DNA of 17,660 bases from Paracoccaceae bacterium (GCA_021767525.1 JAASTF010000036.1:1-17660), one strand, 5' to 3'. Shown: positions 6,907 through 14,745, counted from the first letter of the stretch. A program made the numbers and translations. The notes: generated by a model from the sequence alone, not told the origin.

Positions 6907-8427
6907 ATGCGCGATCCACAAATCACCGATATGTCGGCCTGCGCGGTGCTGGATGCCTTTGCCCGGCAAGAGCTGACGCCCAGCCGGTATCTCGAGGCCT
7001 GCCTCGCGCATATTTCGCGGGTGAACCCGTTCATCAACGCGCTGACAGCCTTCGATACCGAGCGTGCGGTGGCCGAGGCGGCGCAAGCGACCTCTCGCTG
7101 GGCCAAGCAGCGCCCGATGGGTGTGCTGGATGGCCTGCCGATCGGCGTGAAGGATCTTCAGGATACCGCCGGATTGCTGACAACCCACGGCAGCCCCCGC
7201 GCCCGTGGCAACGTGCCGGGCGCCGACCTGCCGATGGTGGCGCGGCTGCGCGCCGCCGGGGCGATCATCCTGGCCAAGACGAACGTGCCCGAGCTGGGCG
7301 CCGGCGGCAACACCCGCAATCCGGTCTGGGGCGCCACCGGCAACCCGTTCGATCCCGGCCTGATCGCGGGCGGATCGTCGGGTGGCTCGGCGGCGGCGCT
7401 GGCGGCCGACATGCTGCCGCTTTGCACCGGGTCGGATACCGGCGGGTCGCTTCGTCTGCCCGCGGCGATTTGCGGGGTCGTCGGCTATCGCCCCTCGGTC
7501 GACGTCATCGCGCATCCGACGCGCCCGCTTGGCTGGTCAGGCATATCGGTGCTGGGGCCGATGGCACGCAGAATGGATGACCTGCTGCTGATGCTGCGCG
7601 TCTGCGCGGGGTATGACCCGAACGACCCGCTGTCCTGTCCGCAGCCCGAAAACCGCTTTGACGACCTGCCCGACCGGCCGTTGCGCCAATTGCGCCTGGG
7701 CTGGTCCGAGGATTTCGGCGGCGCGCCCGTCGATCCCGACATCCGCGCCACCTTTGCCGCGCGGGTGCAGGCGTTGGCGCCGCATGTCGCCGAATGCCGG
7801 CCTGTCGATCTGAACCTGGGCCAGATGGACCGGGCGTTCGACATCCTGCGCGCCGAAAGCTTTGTTTCGGCCTTCGACGAGCCCGCGCGCGACCGCCCCG
7901 GGGATTTCGGCGAGACGATCCATGCCAACCTTGCCCTAGGCCGCCGGCTGACCCTGGCCGACCGCGCCTGGGCCCATGCCGAGCAGACACGCATCCTGCG
8001 CGCCTTCAACGCGGCGATGTCGGGGCTGGACGCGATTCTGACACCGACGGTGCCGGTGTCGCCCTTTCCCTGGACGCAGTCCCACGCCACCCGGATCGAT
8101 GGGCAAGACATGGACATCTATTACCGCTGGCTGGCGCTGACCTATCGCGGGTCGCTGATGGGCGGGCCGTCGATCACTTTGCCCGTGGGACGCGATGGCG
8201 CCGGGATGCCGTTCGGCCTGCAACTGCTGGGGCCGGTGCGGGGCGACGAGGGGCTGCTGGCCGTGGCCGAAACGGTCGAGCGTCATTTCGCGGCTGATCC
8301 GCTAACCGCGCGACCGCGCCCCGACCTGTCGCGCCTTGGGCCGGTCACGCCCGGCCTGCGGTCCATCGTGACGCACCCGCCCGTGACCCGTCCGCACCGG
8401 GACGGTGCAGTGCAAACGGCCGTCTGA
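6907..8427 (+). CDS. Amidase-signature family hydrolase
   Basis: 506 residues. Hydrolyses a carboxamide or related bond; substrate not predictable. The Ser-cisSer-Lys triad is intact: Lys82 in GVKD, Ser157 in GGSSGGS, and nucleophile Ser181 in DTGGSLRLPA. The spacings (75 and 24 residues) equal those of the well-studied fatty acid amide hydrolase (Lys142, Ser217, Ser241). The length fits single-domain amidases rather than GatA with its partner proteins, and no GatB or GatC is adjacent. No signal peptide, so cytosolic. It is the first gene of the amidase-TRAP cluster; its stop (8425-8427) overlaps the ribosome binding site of the next gene, so they are co-transcribed and probably translationally coupled. 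This places the amidase downstream of uptake: the transporter brings in an amide that the enzyme cleaves. The start 6907 has a weak purine-rich site (AGCAGAGA). Confidence 0.9.
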   Translation: MRDPQITDMSACAVLDAFARQELTPSRYLEACLAHISRVNPFINALTAFDTERAVAEAAQATSRWAKQRPMGVLDGLPIGVKDLQDTAGLLTTHGSPRARGNVPGADLPMVARLRAAGAIILAKTNVPELGAGGNTRNPVWGATGNPFDPGLIAGGSSGGSAAALAADMLPLCTGSDTGGSLRLPAAICGVVGYRPSVDVIAHPTRPLGWSGISVLGPMARRMDDLLLMLRVCAGYDPNDPLSCPQPENRFDDLPDRPLRQLRLGWSEDFGGAPVDPDIRATFAARVQALAPHVAECRPVDLNLGQMDRAFDILRAESFVSAFDEPARDRPGDFGETIHANLALGRRLTLADRAWAHAEQTRILRAFNAAMSGLDAILTPTVPVSPFPWTQSHATRIDGQDMDIYYRWLALTYRGSLMGGPSITLPVGRDGAGMPFGLQLLGPVRGDEGLLAVAETVERHFAADPLTARPRPDLSRLGPVTPGLRSIVTHPPVTRPHRDGAVQTAV

Positions 8428-8437
8428 GGAAACGCCC

Positions 8438-9721
8438 ATGTGGATCATCCCCATCGTTTTCGTGATCCTGTTGATCAGCGGCACCGCCTTTGCCTATCTG
8501 ATGGGCGCGGTTTCGGTTCTGTCCTTCGTCATGGCCGGCAAGACGCAGTTCCTGTCGATCCTGCCGCAACGCATCTTTGCGCAGCTTGACGTGTTCGCCT
8601 TCATGGCGATGCCGCTTTTCATCCTGACCGCCGAGATCATGACGCGCGCCGGCGTGACCCGCAGCCTGATCGATTTCTCGCTGTCGATCGTTGGGCGTTT
8701 CCGGGGCGGGCTGGGGCATGTGAACATCCTGACCTCGGTGTTTTTCGCCGGCATTTCCGGCTCGGCCATCGCGGACAGCGCGGCACTGTCGCGGACCTTC
8801 GTGCCCGAGATGGAAGAGCGCGGCTACGACCGCTACTACGCCGGCGCGATCACAGCCGCGTCGTCGATGATCGGGCCGATCATTCCGCCATCGATCATCA
8901 TGATCATCTATGGGGGTCTGACCGGGGCCTCGGTCGCGGCGCTGTTCGCCGCCGGTGTCATCCCCGGACTGGTGCTGGCGGTGTCGCTGATGATCCTGAA
9001 CGCGCTGATCGCGCGGCTGCGCAACCACCCCGGCGGCGCATCCGACGACTTGCCGCGCTTTTGGCCCAGCCTGAAACGGGCGGCGCCGGCGCTGTTTCTG
9101 CCGGTTGTGATCCTGGGCTCTTTGGTGCTGGGCCTGGCGACGCCTACCGAAGGCTCGGCCGTGGCGGTTCTTTTCGCGCTGATCGCCGGGCAGTTTTACA
9201 CCGGCCTCAGCCGCGAGATGATCGTGGATGCGCTTGAAGCAACGGCGCGGATGACCGGCACCATATTCATCATTCTCGCGGCGATCTCGGTTCTGGGTTT
9301 TCTCGCGGGGCAAATGGGCTGGAGCCAGGCCCTGGCCGACTGGGTCGAAAGCATCGGACTGACCGGCACGCGCTACCTGTTCTTCCTGGTGGCGATCTTT
9401 TTGGTGGCGGGAATGTTCATGGACACGCCCGTTGCATTGTCGCTGCTGATCCCGCTGTTCGCGCCGCAGGCGCTGGAGCAGGGGATCAACCCGATCCACC
9501 TGGGGATCGTGTTGTGTTTCAACCTGTGTGTCGGGCTGATCACCCCGCCGCTGGGCAAGTGCCTGGTGGTGGTGTCGGCGCTGACCAACCTGAATTACTG
9601 GCGGCTTGCGTGGACCGCGCTGCCATTCGTTGCCGTGCAGGTGCTGTTGCTGATGGCGCTGGCCTATTGGCCCGAAATCAGCCTGGCCTTGCCACGCCTT
9701 GCCGGCTTTTCCGTCGATTGA
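8438..9721 (+). CDS. TRAP transporter large permease, DctM-like
   Basis: 427 residues, the usual length. About twelve hydrophobic helices cover the protein; it begins with WIIPIVFVILLISGTAFAYLMG. Typical DctM stretches are present: the MAMPLFILTAEIM helix, the ISGSAIADSAALS loop (a conserved small-residue segment), the IIPPSIIMIIYGG helix break, a second TPTEGSAVA stretch, and LITPPLGKCL. It forms the ion-coupled (usually sodium) channel part of the transporter, paired with DctQ, in the inner membrane. GAGGA at 8426-8430, 7 nt before ATG 8438, overlaps the amidase stop. The order is unusual: M comes first, then the binding protein, then Q; most TRAP operons run P-Q-M. Confidence 0.93.
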   Translation: MWIIPIVFVILLISGTAFAYLMGAVSVLSFVMAGKTQFLSILPQRIFAQLDVFAFMAMPLFILTAEIMTRAGVTRSLIDFSLSIVGRFRGGLGHVNILTSVFFAGISGSAIADSAALSRTFVPEMEERGYDRYYAGAITAASSMIGPIIPPSIIMIIYGGLTGASVAALFAAGVIPGLVLAVSLMILNALIARLRNHPGGASDDLPRFWPSLKRAAPALFLPVVILGSLVLGLATPTEGSAVAVLFALIAGQFYTGLSREMIVDALEATARMTGTIFIILAAISVLGFLAGQMGWSQALADWVESIGLTGTRYLFFLVAIFLVAGMFMDTPVALSLLIPLFAPQALEQGINPIHLGIVLCFNLCVGLITPPLGKCLVVVSALTNLNYWRLAWTALPFVAVQVLLLMALAYWPEISLALPRLAGFSVD

Positions 9722-9743
9722 GTTTGAAATGGGAGGACTGAAC

Positions 9744-10718
9744 ATGAAACTCAAAGCACTTGCCCTTGCGGCGCTTATGGCCTCGGCCTCGGCCCTGTCG
9801 GCCGAAGTCAAGATCGCGCTCGACAGCAAGCCCGATCTGGAAACCTCGGGGTCGTATAACTGGGCGCAGGCCTTTGGCGCCAAGCTGAAAGAGGCCGGGA
9901 TGGAGCCGCGGGAAATGCCGCGCGGCTCGGTCGGCAACGAAGCCGAGAAATTCGACCAGGTGTCGACCGGCCTGCTTGAGGTATCGCTGTCGGATGTGCG
10001 CGCGGTGGCCCAGGTCGATCCTTTCGTCTATGGCCTGCGCCTGCCCTACATGTTCGACGATGCCGCCCACATGCAGCGCGTCCTGAAAGAGGGCAAGATC
10101 TTCGATCGCGTGAACGAGGCCATCGCCGGCCAGGATGTCAAGCTGGTGGCGATCGTGCCCATCGGGCCGTCGTCGGGAATCATCACCACCACCGCCGCCG
10201 TGCGCAAGCCCGAGGATATGGCCAACCTGCGGATGCGCGCGTTGGATGACGCGCAGATCGCCATGTACAAGGCCTGGGGCTCGTCCGGCACGATCGTGCC
10301 CTGGGGCGAGGTGCCCGCGGGGCTGCAAACCGGCGTGATCGACGGCTACCTGAACTCGCCCTTCGTGCCGATCACCTTCGGCCAGACCGATTTCGTGAAA
10401 AACTTTTCCGACGCGCGCGTGATCGTTCCGATCCGGGCGGTGATCGTGTCGAAGATGTGGTATGACGGCCTGTCCGATGCCGACCGTGCCGCGGTGGATG
10501 CCGCGGTCGAGGCGGGCAACGCGGCGACGCAAGCCTGGCTGGACCGAGTGTCGGAAAGCTCGTTGACCGCGCTGGAAGACAAGGGCGTGACGGTTCAGCG
10601 CCTGACCGACGAAGAGCGCGGCGCGTTCCGCGAGTTGTCGAAAGCAGTCTACAATTCCGGTCTGTTGCCGGCGGAAGACGTGGAAACCTGGAGCGCCCTG
10701 TCGGCCCAGACCCGCTAA
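9744..10718 (+). CDS. TRAP transporter substrate-binding protein, DctP-like
   Basis: 324 residues. A signal peptide is clear (positively charged MKLK, hydrophobic core, cleavage likely after ALSA near residue 20), so the product is periplasmic. The mature part has the TRAP-SBP pattern: EVKIALDS, the GLLEVSLSD segment, and near residue 160 the NLRMRALDD stretch with the conserved Arg165 that normally binds a substrate carboxylate. Then GEVPAGLQTGVIDGYLNSP, matching the family's ALQTGVxDGxxNP. A conserved Arg usually implies a carboxylate-bearing ligand; the exact compound is unknown. GGGAGG at 9731-9736 gives a strong start at 9744. The gene follows dctM after 22 bp; a GC-rich hairpin separates it from dctQ. 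Confidence 0.93.
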   Translation: MKLKALALAALMASASALSAEVKIALDSKPDLETSGSYNWAQAFGAKLKEAGMEPREMPRGSVGNEAEKFDQVSTGLLEVSLSDVRAVAQVDPFVYGLRLPYMFDDAAHMQRVLKEGKIFDRVNEAIAGQDVKLVAIVPIGPSSGIITTTAAVRKPEDMANLRMRALDDAQIAMYKAWGSSGTIVPWGEVPAGLQTGVIDGYLNSPFVPITFGQTDFVKNFSDARVIVPIRAVIVSKMWYDGLSDADRAAVDAAVEAGNAATQAWLDRVSESSLTALEDKGVTVQRLTDEERGAFRELSKAVYNSGLLPAEDVETWSALSAQTR

Positions 10719-10725
10719 GCCAATT

Positions 10726-10751
10726 CGGGCGCCCGCATCGCCGGGCGCCCC
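10726..10751 (+). promoter_or_regulatory. Intercistronic hairpin after the TRAP binding-protein gene
   Basis: GGGCGCCC occurs at 10727-10734 and again at 10743-10750, allowing an 8-9 bp stem with an 8-nt loop 8 bases after the dctP stop. C residues rather than a T-run follow, so it is not a standard terminator. Such hairpins after binding-protein genes often protect the upstream mRNA and lower expression of the downstream permease gene; that role is inference here. Confidence 0.5.
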
Positions 10752-10775
10752 CCCCTACAACCCGGATACCGGCCC

Positions 10776-11315
10776 ATGCGACAGTTCATCATCGCCACCA
10801 GCAACGCCTTGCACCAGCTTGCCCGGACCGTGGCGATCATCGCCGTTGCGGGCATGTTCGTGACCGTGATGATCCAGGTGATCGCGCGCTATGGCTTTGC
10901 CTCGCCCCCGATCTGGACCGAGGATGTCGCCCGCTACATGATGGTCTGGACCGGGCTTTTGGGCACGACGCTGTCGTTCAAAACGCGCGCCGATGCCGTT
11001 CTGATGCAAAGCATCTTTCCGAAACGTCCCGCCCTGCTGGGCGTGGTGGCCGATGCGATCCGGTCGGCCGCGGTTCTGACCTTCATCTTGCCGGTTGTCT
11101 ATTTCTCGTTCATCGGATTGCGCGGCGGCATCGCCAAGGGATACCTGGGCCGACAGGCCGGCCTGACGGCCGACACGCTGGGAATCGCGATGGTTTGGAT
11201 CGCGGTGATCGTGCCGGTCGCAATGCTTATCATCCTTGTGCACCTGGCGGCGCAATGGGCCGGCGACAGGCCACAAGAAATGGATGATCCGGTGATCGAC
11301 ACCAGCCTTGACTGA
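10776..11315 (+). CDS. TRAP transporter small permease, DctQ-like
   Basis: 179 residues with four hydrophobic helices. The family signature between helices 1 and 3 is present (PPIWTEDVARYMMVWTGLLG, matching W-x-E-E/D-x-x-R-Y-x-x-x-W-x-x-x-L/F-G). DctQ pairs with DctM in the inner membrane and helps dock the binding protein. The ATG at 10776 has only a weak upstream site, consistent with lower expression than dctP. This is the last gene of the cluster. The C-terminus is short and charged. Confidence 0.9.
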   Translation: MRQFIIATSNALHQLARTVAIIAVAGMFVTVMIQVIARYGFASPPIWTEDVARYMMVWTGLLGTTLSFKTRADAVLMQSIFPKRPALLGVVADAIRSAAVLTFILPVVYFSFIGLRGGIAKGYLGRQAGLTADTLGIAMVWIAVIVPVAMLIILVHLAAQWAGDRPQEMDDPVIDTSLD

Positions 11316-11340
11316 CGCGTGCCCGCGCGATGGCACGTGT
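11315..11340 (+). terminator. Possible terminator of the TRAP operon
   Basis: ACGCGTGCC (11315-11323) can pair with GGCACGTGT (11332-11340), nine pairs with one G-U, starting at the dctQ stop. The T-run (11356-11359) comes 15 nt later, too far for a textbook terminator, so the call is weak. Confidence 0.3.
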
Positions 11341-11382
11341 CGCACTGGCTGCGCGTTTTCAGATCATAACGTCAGGGGTAAA

Positions 11383-11459
11383 TGGCGGACTGGGGAGGAT
11401 TCGAACCCCCGACCCCTTGATTCGTAGTCAAGTACTCTATCCAACTGAGCTACCAGTCC
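11383..11459 (-). tRNA. tRNA-Arg (anticodon ACG)
   Basis: Full cloverleaf on the minus strand. Acceptor stem GGACTGG with CCAGTCC, discriminator G and encoded CCA (11383-11385). D arm GCTC-AGTTGGATA-GAGT. Anticodon stem CTTGA/TCAAG with loop CTACGAA; anticodon ACG lies at 11423-11425, complement of CGT. T arm GGGGG-TTCGAAT-CCTCC with one G-U. ACG is the anticodon whose A34 is normally edited to inosine by TadA to read CGU, CGC and CGA. No integrase or direct repeat suggesting use as an attachment site is visible. Confidence 0.96.
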
Positions 11460-11469
11460 GTGAGGGCGG

Positions 11470-11498
11470 GGAATAGACGCCACGCCGGGGCATTGCAA
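11470..11498 (-). promoter_or_regulatory. Sigma-70-like promoter of tRNA-Arg
   Basis: On the minus strand, TTGCAA (11498-11493) and TATTCC (11475-11470) are separated by exactly 17 bp. The expected start of transcription falls a few bases before the tRNA 5' end at 11459, giving a very short leader as usual for tRNA genes. Confidence 0.6.
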
Positions 11499-11546
11499 GG
11501 GCAAAATGCGGATTTTTTCACTTGGTCGGCAGCGCAGCCGCGCAAG

Positions 11547-11566
11547 GCCCGCCACACGCGGCGGGC
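11547..11566 (-). terminator. Hairpin just after the 68-residue gene
   Basis: GCCCGCC (11547-11553) and GGCGGGC (11560-11566) form a 7-bp GC stem with a 6-nt loop, 4 bases beyond the stop codon of the minus-strand gene. No clear U-run follows on the minus strand. It may end or protect that transcript and separate it from the tRNA promoter. Confidence 0.4.
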
Positions 11567-11570
11567 GGCC

Positions 11571-11777
11571 TTACAACAGGCTGTTGACGGTGCGCTGCAA
11601 GGTGGCTTTCAGCCCGTCGATCGTTTCCTCGACCTGGGCGCTTTCGGGAAGATAAGCCATCAAACCGCCGAATGCGCTGGTGTCGATGCCGTCACGCAGC
11701 ATCAGCCCACCGATCCCCAGGCACATGATCATGAAAAACGCCACGGCACCGCGGGTCAGGGCATTCAGGATAAGCAT
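11571..11777 (-). CDS. Small single-pass membrane protein, unknown function
   Basis: 68 residues; no family recognised. Residues about 10-28 (GAVAFFMIMCLGIGGLMLR) form one membrane helix. The remaining part is Gly/Ala-rich and then amphipathic and helical (EETIDGLKATLQRTVNSLL). The coding call rests on a strong AGGAGG site 7 nt before the ATG, a hairpin after the stop, and a clean frame on a strand with no competing gene. It follows the histidine-kinase gene in the same direction after 138 bp and could belong to that transcript or have its own promoter. Low-information small membrane proteins like this are often missed. Confidence 0.65.
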   Translation of the reverse strand: MLILNALTRGAVAFFMIMCLGIGGLMLRDGIDTSAFGGLMAYLPESAQVEETIDGLKATLQRTVNSLL

Positions 11778-11915
11778 GGTGTGGCCTCCTCATCGTCGTC
11801 ACGCATGCTTAATGCCGCGCATTGAGGGCCAGTGATGGGCGCAAATGTGGCGCGATTTGGGCTTTTTGCAACCTATGCTTTTGCGACCTTTCCTACCCGT
11901 GCGAACAGGCGTTTG

Positions 11916-13301
11916 TCAGGTTGCCTCGCCCATCGGCAGGGATATGCGAAACACCGTGCCCTCGGGGCCCGTGCGGCGCAGCGTCAGGCTGCCGCCATGG
12001 CCCCGCACCAGTTCGGCCGCGATGGCCAGGCCCAGCCCCGAACCGCCCTTGCGCGCCCCGCCCTGGAACGGCGTGAACAGGTTGGCCTGCGCCTTTTCCG
12101 GCAAGCCCGGCCCGGTATCGGAAAGGTCGATGATCCAGTCGCCTTCGTCTTCGTAGGCGCGCACGCTGATTTCGCCGCCCCTGCCGGATTGCGCGATGGC
12201 CTGGCGCGCGTTGCGCACCAGGTTCGAAATCACGCGATAAAGCTGTTCGGGATCGGCGCGCACCATCATGTCGGTCGGCACGTCCTGAGACATCGATATG
12301 TCGGCCTCGTCGCCGATGGCCAGGCGTTCGCTGTCCAGCACATCCTCGACGATATCGGTCAGCGCCACGCGGGTCAGGTTTGGCGGCGGCTCTTCCGCCT
12401 TGCCGAAGGCCAGGGTGGATTCGGTCAGGTTGATGGCGCGGGTGATCGAGTTCACCAGCTTGGGCGCCATGCGGCGCACGCCCGGGTCCTCGCTCATTTC
12501 GATACGGTCTGTGAACAACTGCGCCGAGGTCAGGATGTTGCGCAAATCGTGGCTGATCTTGGCGACGGCGCCGCCCAGCTGGGCCAACCGCTCTTTCTGA
12601 CGCAGCGCGCCGGTCAGTTCGGTTTCCATCTTGGCCAGCGCCTCTTCGGCTTCGCGCAGCTCGGTCACGCGGGCCGAGGGCGTCAGGATGCGCCGGGCGT
12701 CTTCGGGGTTGGCGGCATAGCGTTGCATCGCCGTGACGACGCCCTTGATCGGTTTGACCAGAAGCGCGCGCACCGACAGGAACAAAAGCGACGCGGTAAA
12801 GATCGAGATCACCGCCGACAGGATCAGGATGCGCAGCCCGTAATCCAGCATCGCCGCGCGCAGTGGCGCGGTTTCCATCGTGACCTCGATCAGCAGACCG
12901 GCCTCGCGCACGGGGTTGCCGATGACGCGGATCACGCGCGGTTCGGGATCAACCAGCCGCGCCATTGCATCGCGGATCAGCACCAAGGCCGAGGCCTCGC
13001 GCAGATCGAAGGTGGCGTCGATGGGTTGCGGCACGGGCGATTGCAGGATCAGCTGCCGCGCCTCGTTCCGGCGCAGCACGACGTTATAGACCTCGGCGTT
13101 GCGCAGCAGTTCTTCTTCCAGGTCGGCGTCGATCATGTCGTCGGCCAGCAGGGCCAACGAGGCGATCTGCGCCCGCTCCAGCCGGCTAAGCAGGTAATCC
13201 TCGCGGAAGCGCGCGATGGAGGGCACGAAAATCAGCACCTCGGCCAGCATCACGAAGATGATGGTCAGGATCAGGAATCGCCCGGACAGGGTGCGCAGCA
13301 T
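11916..13301 (-). CDS. Membrane sensor histidine kinase
   Basis: 461 residues. The order is: N-terminal membrane helix (about 8-28), an extracytoplasmic sensing region of about 125 residues with no recognised domain, second helix (about 155-180), a HAMP-like linker, then the kinase. H box KISHDLRN with phospho-accepting His251, N box ISNLVRNARQA, G1 box DTGPGLPEKA, F box LFTPFQG, and G2 box GGSGLGLAIAAELVRGHGG are all intact. It autophosphorylates and passes phosphate to a response regulator in the cytosol. No response regulator gene is adjacent. It follows the oxidoreductase gene by 22 bp and so is probably in the same operon, which hints at sensing redox, metal or membrane state; that is inference. 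A GAAGG site supports the ATG at 13301. Confidence 0.92.
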   Translation of the reverse strand: MLRTLSGRFLILTIIFVMLAEVLIFVPSIARFREDYLLSRLERAQIASLALLADDMIDADLEEELLRNAEVYNVVLRRNEARQLILQSPVPQPIDATFDLREASALVLIRDAMARLVDPEPRVIRVIGNPVREAGLLIEVTMETAPLRAAMLDYGLRILILSAVISIFTASLLFLSVRALLVKPIKGVVTAMQRYAANPEDARRILTPSARVTELREAEEALAKMETELTGALRQKERLAQLGGAVAKISHDLRNILTSAQLFTDRIEMSEDPGVRRMAPKLVNSITRAINLTESTLAFGKAEEPPPNLTRVALTDIVEDVLDSERLAIGDEADISMSQDVPTDMMVRADPEQLYRVISNLVRNARQAIAQSGRGGEISVRAYEDEGDWIIDLSDTGPGLPEKAQANLFTPFQGGARKGGSGLGLAIAAELVRGHGGSLTLRRTGPEGTVFRISLPMGEAT

Positions 13302-13323
13302 CTTCTAACCTTCGAAACTCACG

Positions 13324-14742
13324 TCAGGGCAGCCAGCGTTGCACCGCCCGCACCACGCGTTTGACCCAAGGATTATCAAAGAGACGGGGCGAGAAATAGG
13401 CCCCAGCCGCACGCTTGTTGATTTCCGCGAAAGTGGGGTACGGCGCGACCATGTTCGCCACCGCCGACATCTTCAGCCCGTTGGCAATGGCCAGCGACCA
13501 CAGCGCGATCAACTCGCCCGCCTGGTGGCCGACAATGGTGGCGCCCACGGGCTTGCCGCCCGCCACCATGACCTTGATCGCGCCGGTCTGGTGGCCTGTG
13601 GCGATGGCGCGGTCGTTGTGGTGGTAATCGAACCGCGCGACTTCCAGCTTGCGGCCATGCGCCTTGCGCGCCTCGGCCTCGGTTAGGCCGACCTGGGCCA
13701 GTTCGGGGCTGGTATAGGTGGCGCGCGGGATATGGGCGGTTTTCGCCTTGGCCGGCAGGCCGAACAGCGCCTCGCGGATGACAAGCCCTGCGTGATAGCC
13801 CGCCACATGGGTGAATTGCATCCCCCCCGCCGCGTCGCCGATGGCATAGACCTTGGGGTTGGTGCTGCGCAGGCGGGCGTCGACCTTTATGCCGGTCTTG
13901 GTGGTCTTGATGCCCGCGGCGTCGAGGTTCAGCCGGTCGGTATTGGCCTTGCGCCCAACGGCAACCAGCAGGTGCGAGCCTGTGAAAGTGCGCCCATCCT
14001 TGGCCTTGACCTGGATACCATCGCCGTTGGACGAGACGCTTTCGGCGGTGGTGTTTTCCTCGATCATGATGCCTTCGGCGCGCAGACGTTCCAGCACGAT
14101 GCCGGCCATTTCCGGGTCATCGCGTCCCAGCGCGGTGTCGCCTTCAATCACCGTCACGTTACAGCCCAGCCGGCGATGCGCCTGCGCCATTTCCATGCCA
14201 ATCGGGCCACCGCCGATGATCAGCAGGTGATCGGGCCGGTCGCGCAGGTCGAAAATGGTTTCGTTGGTGAAATAGGGCACCTCATCCAGCCCCGGAATCG
14301 GCGGCACGAACGGGGACGAGCCGGTGGCGATCACGATCCGCCGCGCGGTGATCTCATAATCGCCCGCCTGCACGGTTTGTTTGCCGGTGAAGGCGCCGTA
14401 TTCGCGGATCACGCGCACGCCCAGCCCCTCGAACCTCTCTTGGCTGTCGACGGGCTTGATCGTGTCGATCACCGCCTGCACATGGTCCTTGGCAGCGGCG
14501 AAATCGACATCGGGGGCCACTGGCGTCACGCCCATCGCGCCGCCCGCCTGCATTGCGTGTGCGGCATGGCCCGCCGCCAGCAGCGCCTTTGACGGCACGC
14601 AGCCGTAGTTCAGGCAATCGCCGCCCATCTTGTGCCCTTCCAGCAGCACCACGTCGGCGCCCATCTGCACCGCGCCCGCCGCCACGCTCAGCCCGCCCGA
14701 GCCGGCCCCGATGACCAGCAGATCGGCCTTGATCTTTTCCAT
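13324..14742 (-). CDS. Class I pyridine nucleotide-disulfide oxidoreductase (mercuric reductase/LPD-like)
   Basis: 472 residues. FAD-binding GAGSGG (12-17), redox-active disulfide Cys43 and Cys48 in GGDCLNYGCVPSK, NAD(P)H-binding GGGPIGMEMA, the second FAD motif ending YAIGDAAGG, and a C-terminal dimerisation domain. The usual catalytic His of lipoamide dehydrogenase and glutathione reductase (HPT) is replaced: the site reads VAPYPTFAEIN, closer to MerA-like enzymes. The N-terminal MerA metal-binding domain and the C-terminal vicinal Cys pair of mercuric reductases are absent (it ends RAVQRWLP), so mercury reduction is unlikely. Its electron acceptor is unknown. The ATG at 14742 lies 3 bp after the TVP38 stop, so the two are translationally coupled; this pairing recurs in other bacteria as far as I know. 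Confidence 0.9.
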   Translation of the reverse strand: MEKIKADLLVIGAGSGGLSVAAGAVQMGADVVLLEGHKMGGDCLNYGCVPSKALLAAGHAAHAMQAGGAMGVTPVAPDVDFAAAKDHVQAVIDTIKPVDSQERFEGLGVRVIREYGAFTGKQTVQAGDYEITARRIVIATGSSPFVPPIPGLDEVPYFTNETIFDLRDRPDHLLIIGGGPIGMEMAQAHRRLGCNVTVIEGDTALGRDDPEMAGIVLERLRAEGIMIEENTTAESVSSNGDGIQVKAKDGRTFTGSHLLVAVGRKANTDRLNLDAAGIKTTKTGIKVDARLRSTNPKVYAIGDAAGGMQFTHVAGYHAGLVIREALFGLPAKAKTAHIPRATYTSPELAQVGLTEAEARKAHGRKLEVARFDYHHNDRAIATGHQTGAIKVMVAGGKPVGATIVGHQAGELIALWSLAIANGLKMSAVANMVAPYPTFAEINKRAAGAYFSPRLFDNPWVKRVVRAVQRWLP

Positions 14743-14745
14743 GTC

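Noticed and set aside
5662..7515. 617-codon open frame on the minus strand
   Set aside because: It lies antisense to the LysR and amidase genes, whose motifs are intact, and its translation looks like a high-GC shadow (His/Arg/Gln-rich, no domain).
6907..8427. GatA subunit of aspartyl/glutamyl-tRNA amidotransferase
   Set aside because: No gatB or gatC in the cluster; the gene is coupled to a TRAP transporter, so a catabolic amidase is more likely.
8345..9937. 530-codon open frame on the minus strand
   Set aside because: Antisense to the TRAP permease gene; extremely His/Gln/Asp/Arg-rich composition typical of the complement of a membrane protein gene.
11383..11459. tRNA-Arg gene as the attachment site of an integrated element
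   Set aside because: No integrase, no direct repeat of the tRNA 3' end in the window, and the flanking genes look chromosomal.
11832..13364. 510-codon open frame on the plus strand
   Set aside because: Antisense to the histidine kinase gene, which has every kinase box; composition is of a shadow frame.
13324..14742. Mercuric reductase (merA) and a mercury-resistance operon
   Set aside because: No N-terminal heavy-metal domain, no C-terminal Cys pair, and no merR, merT or merP nearby.
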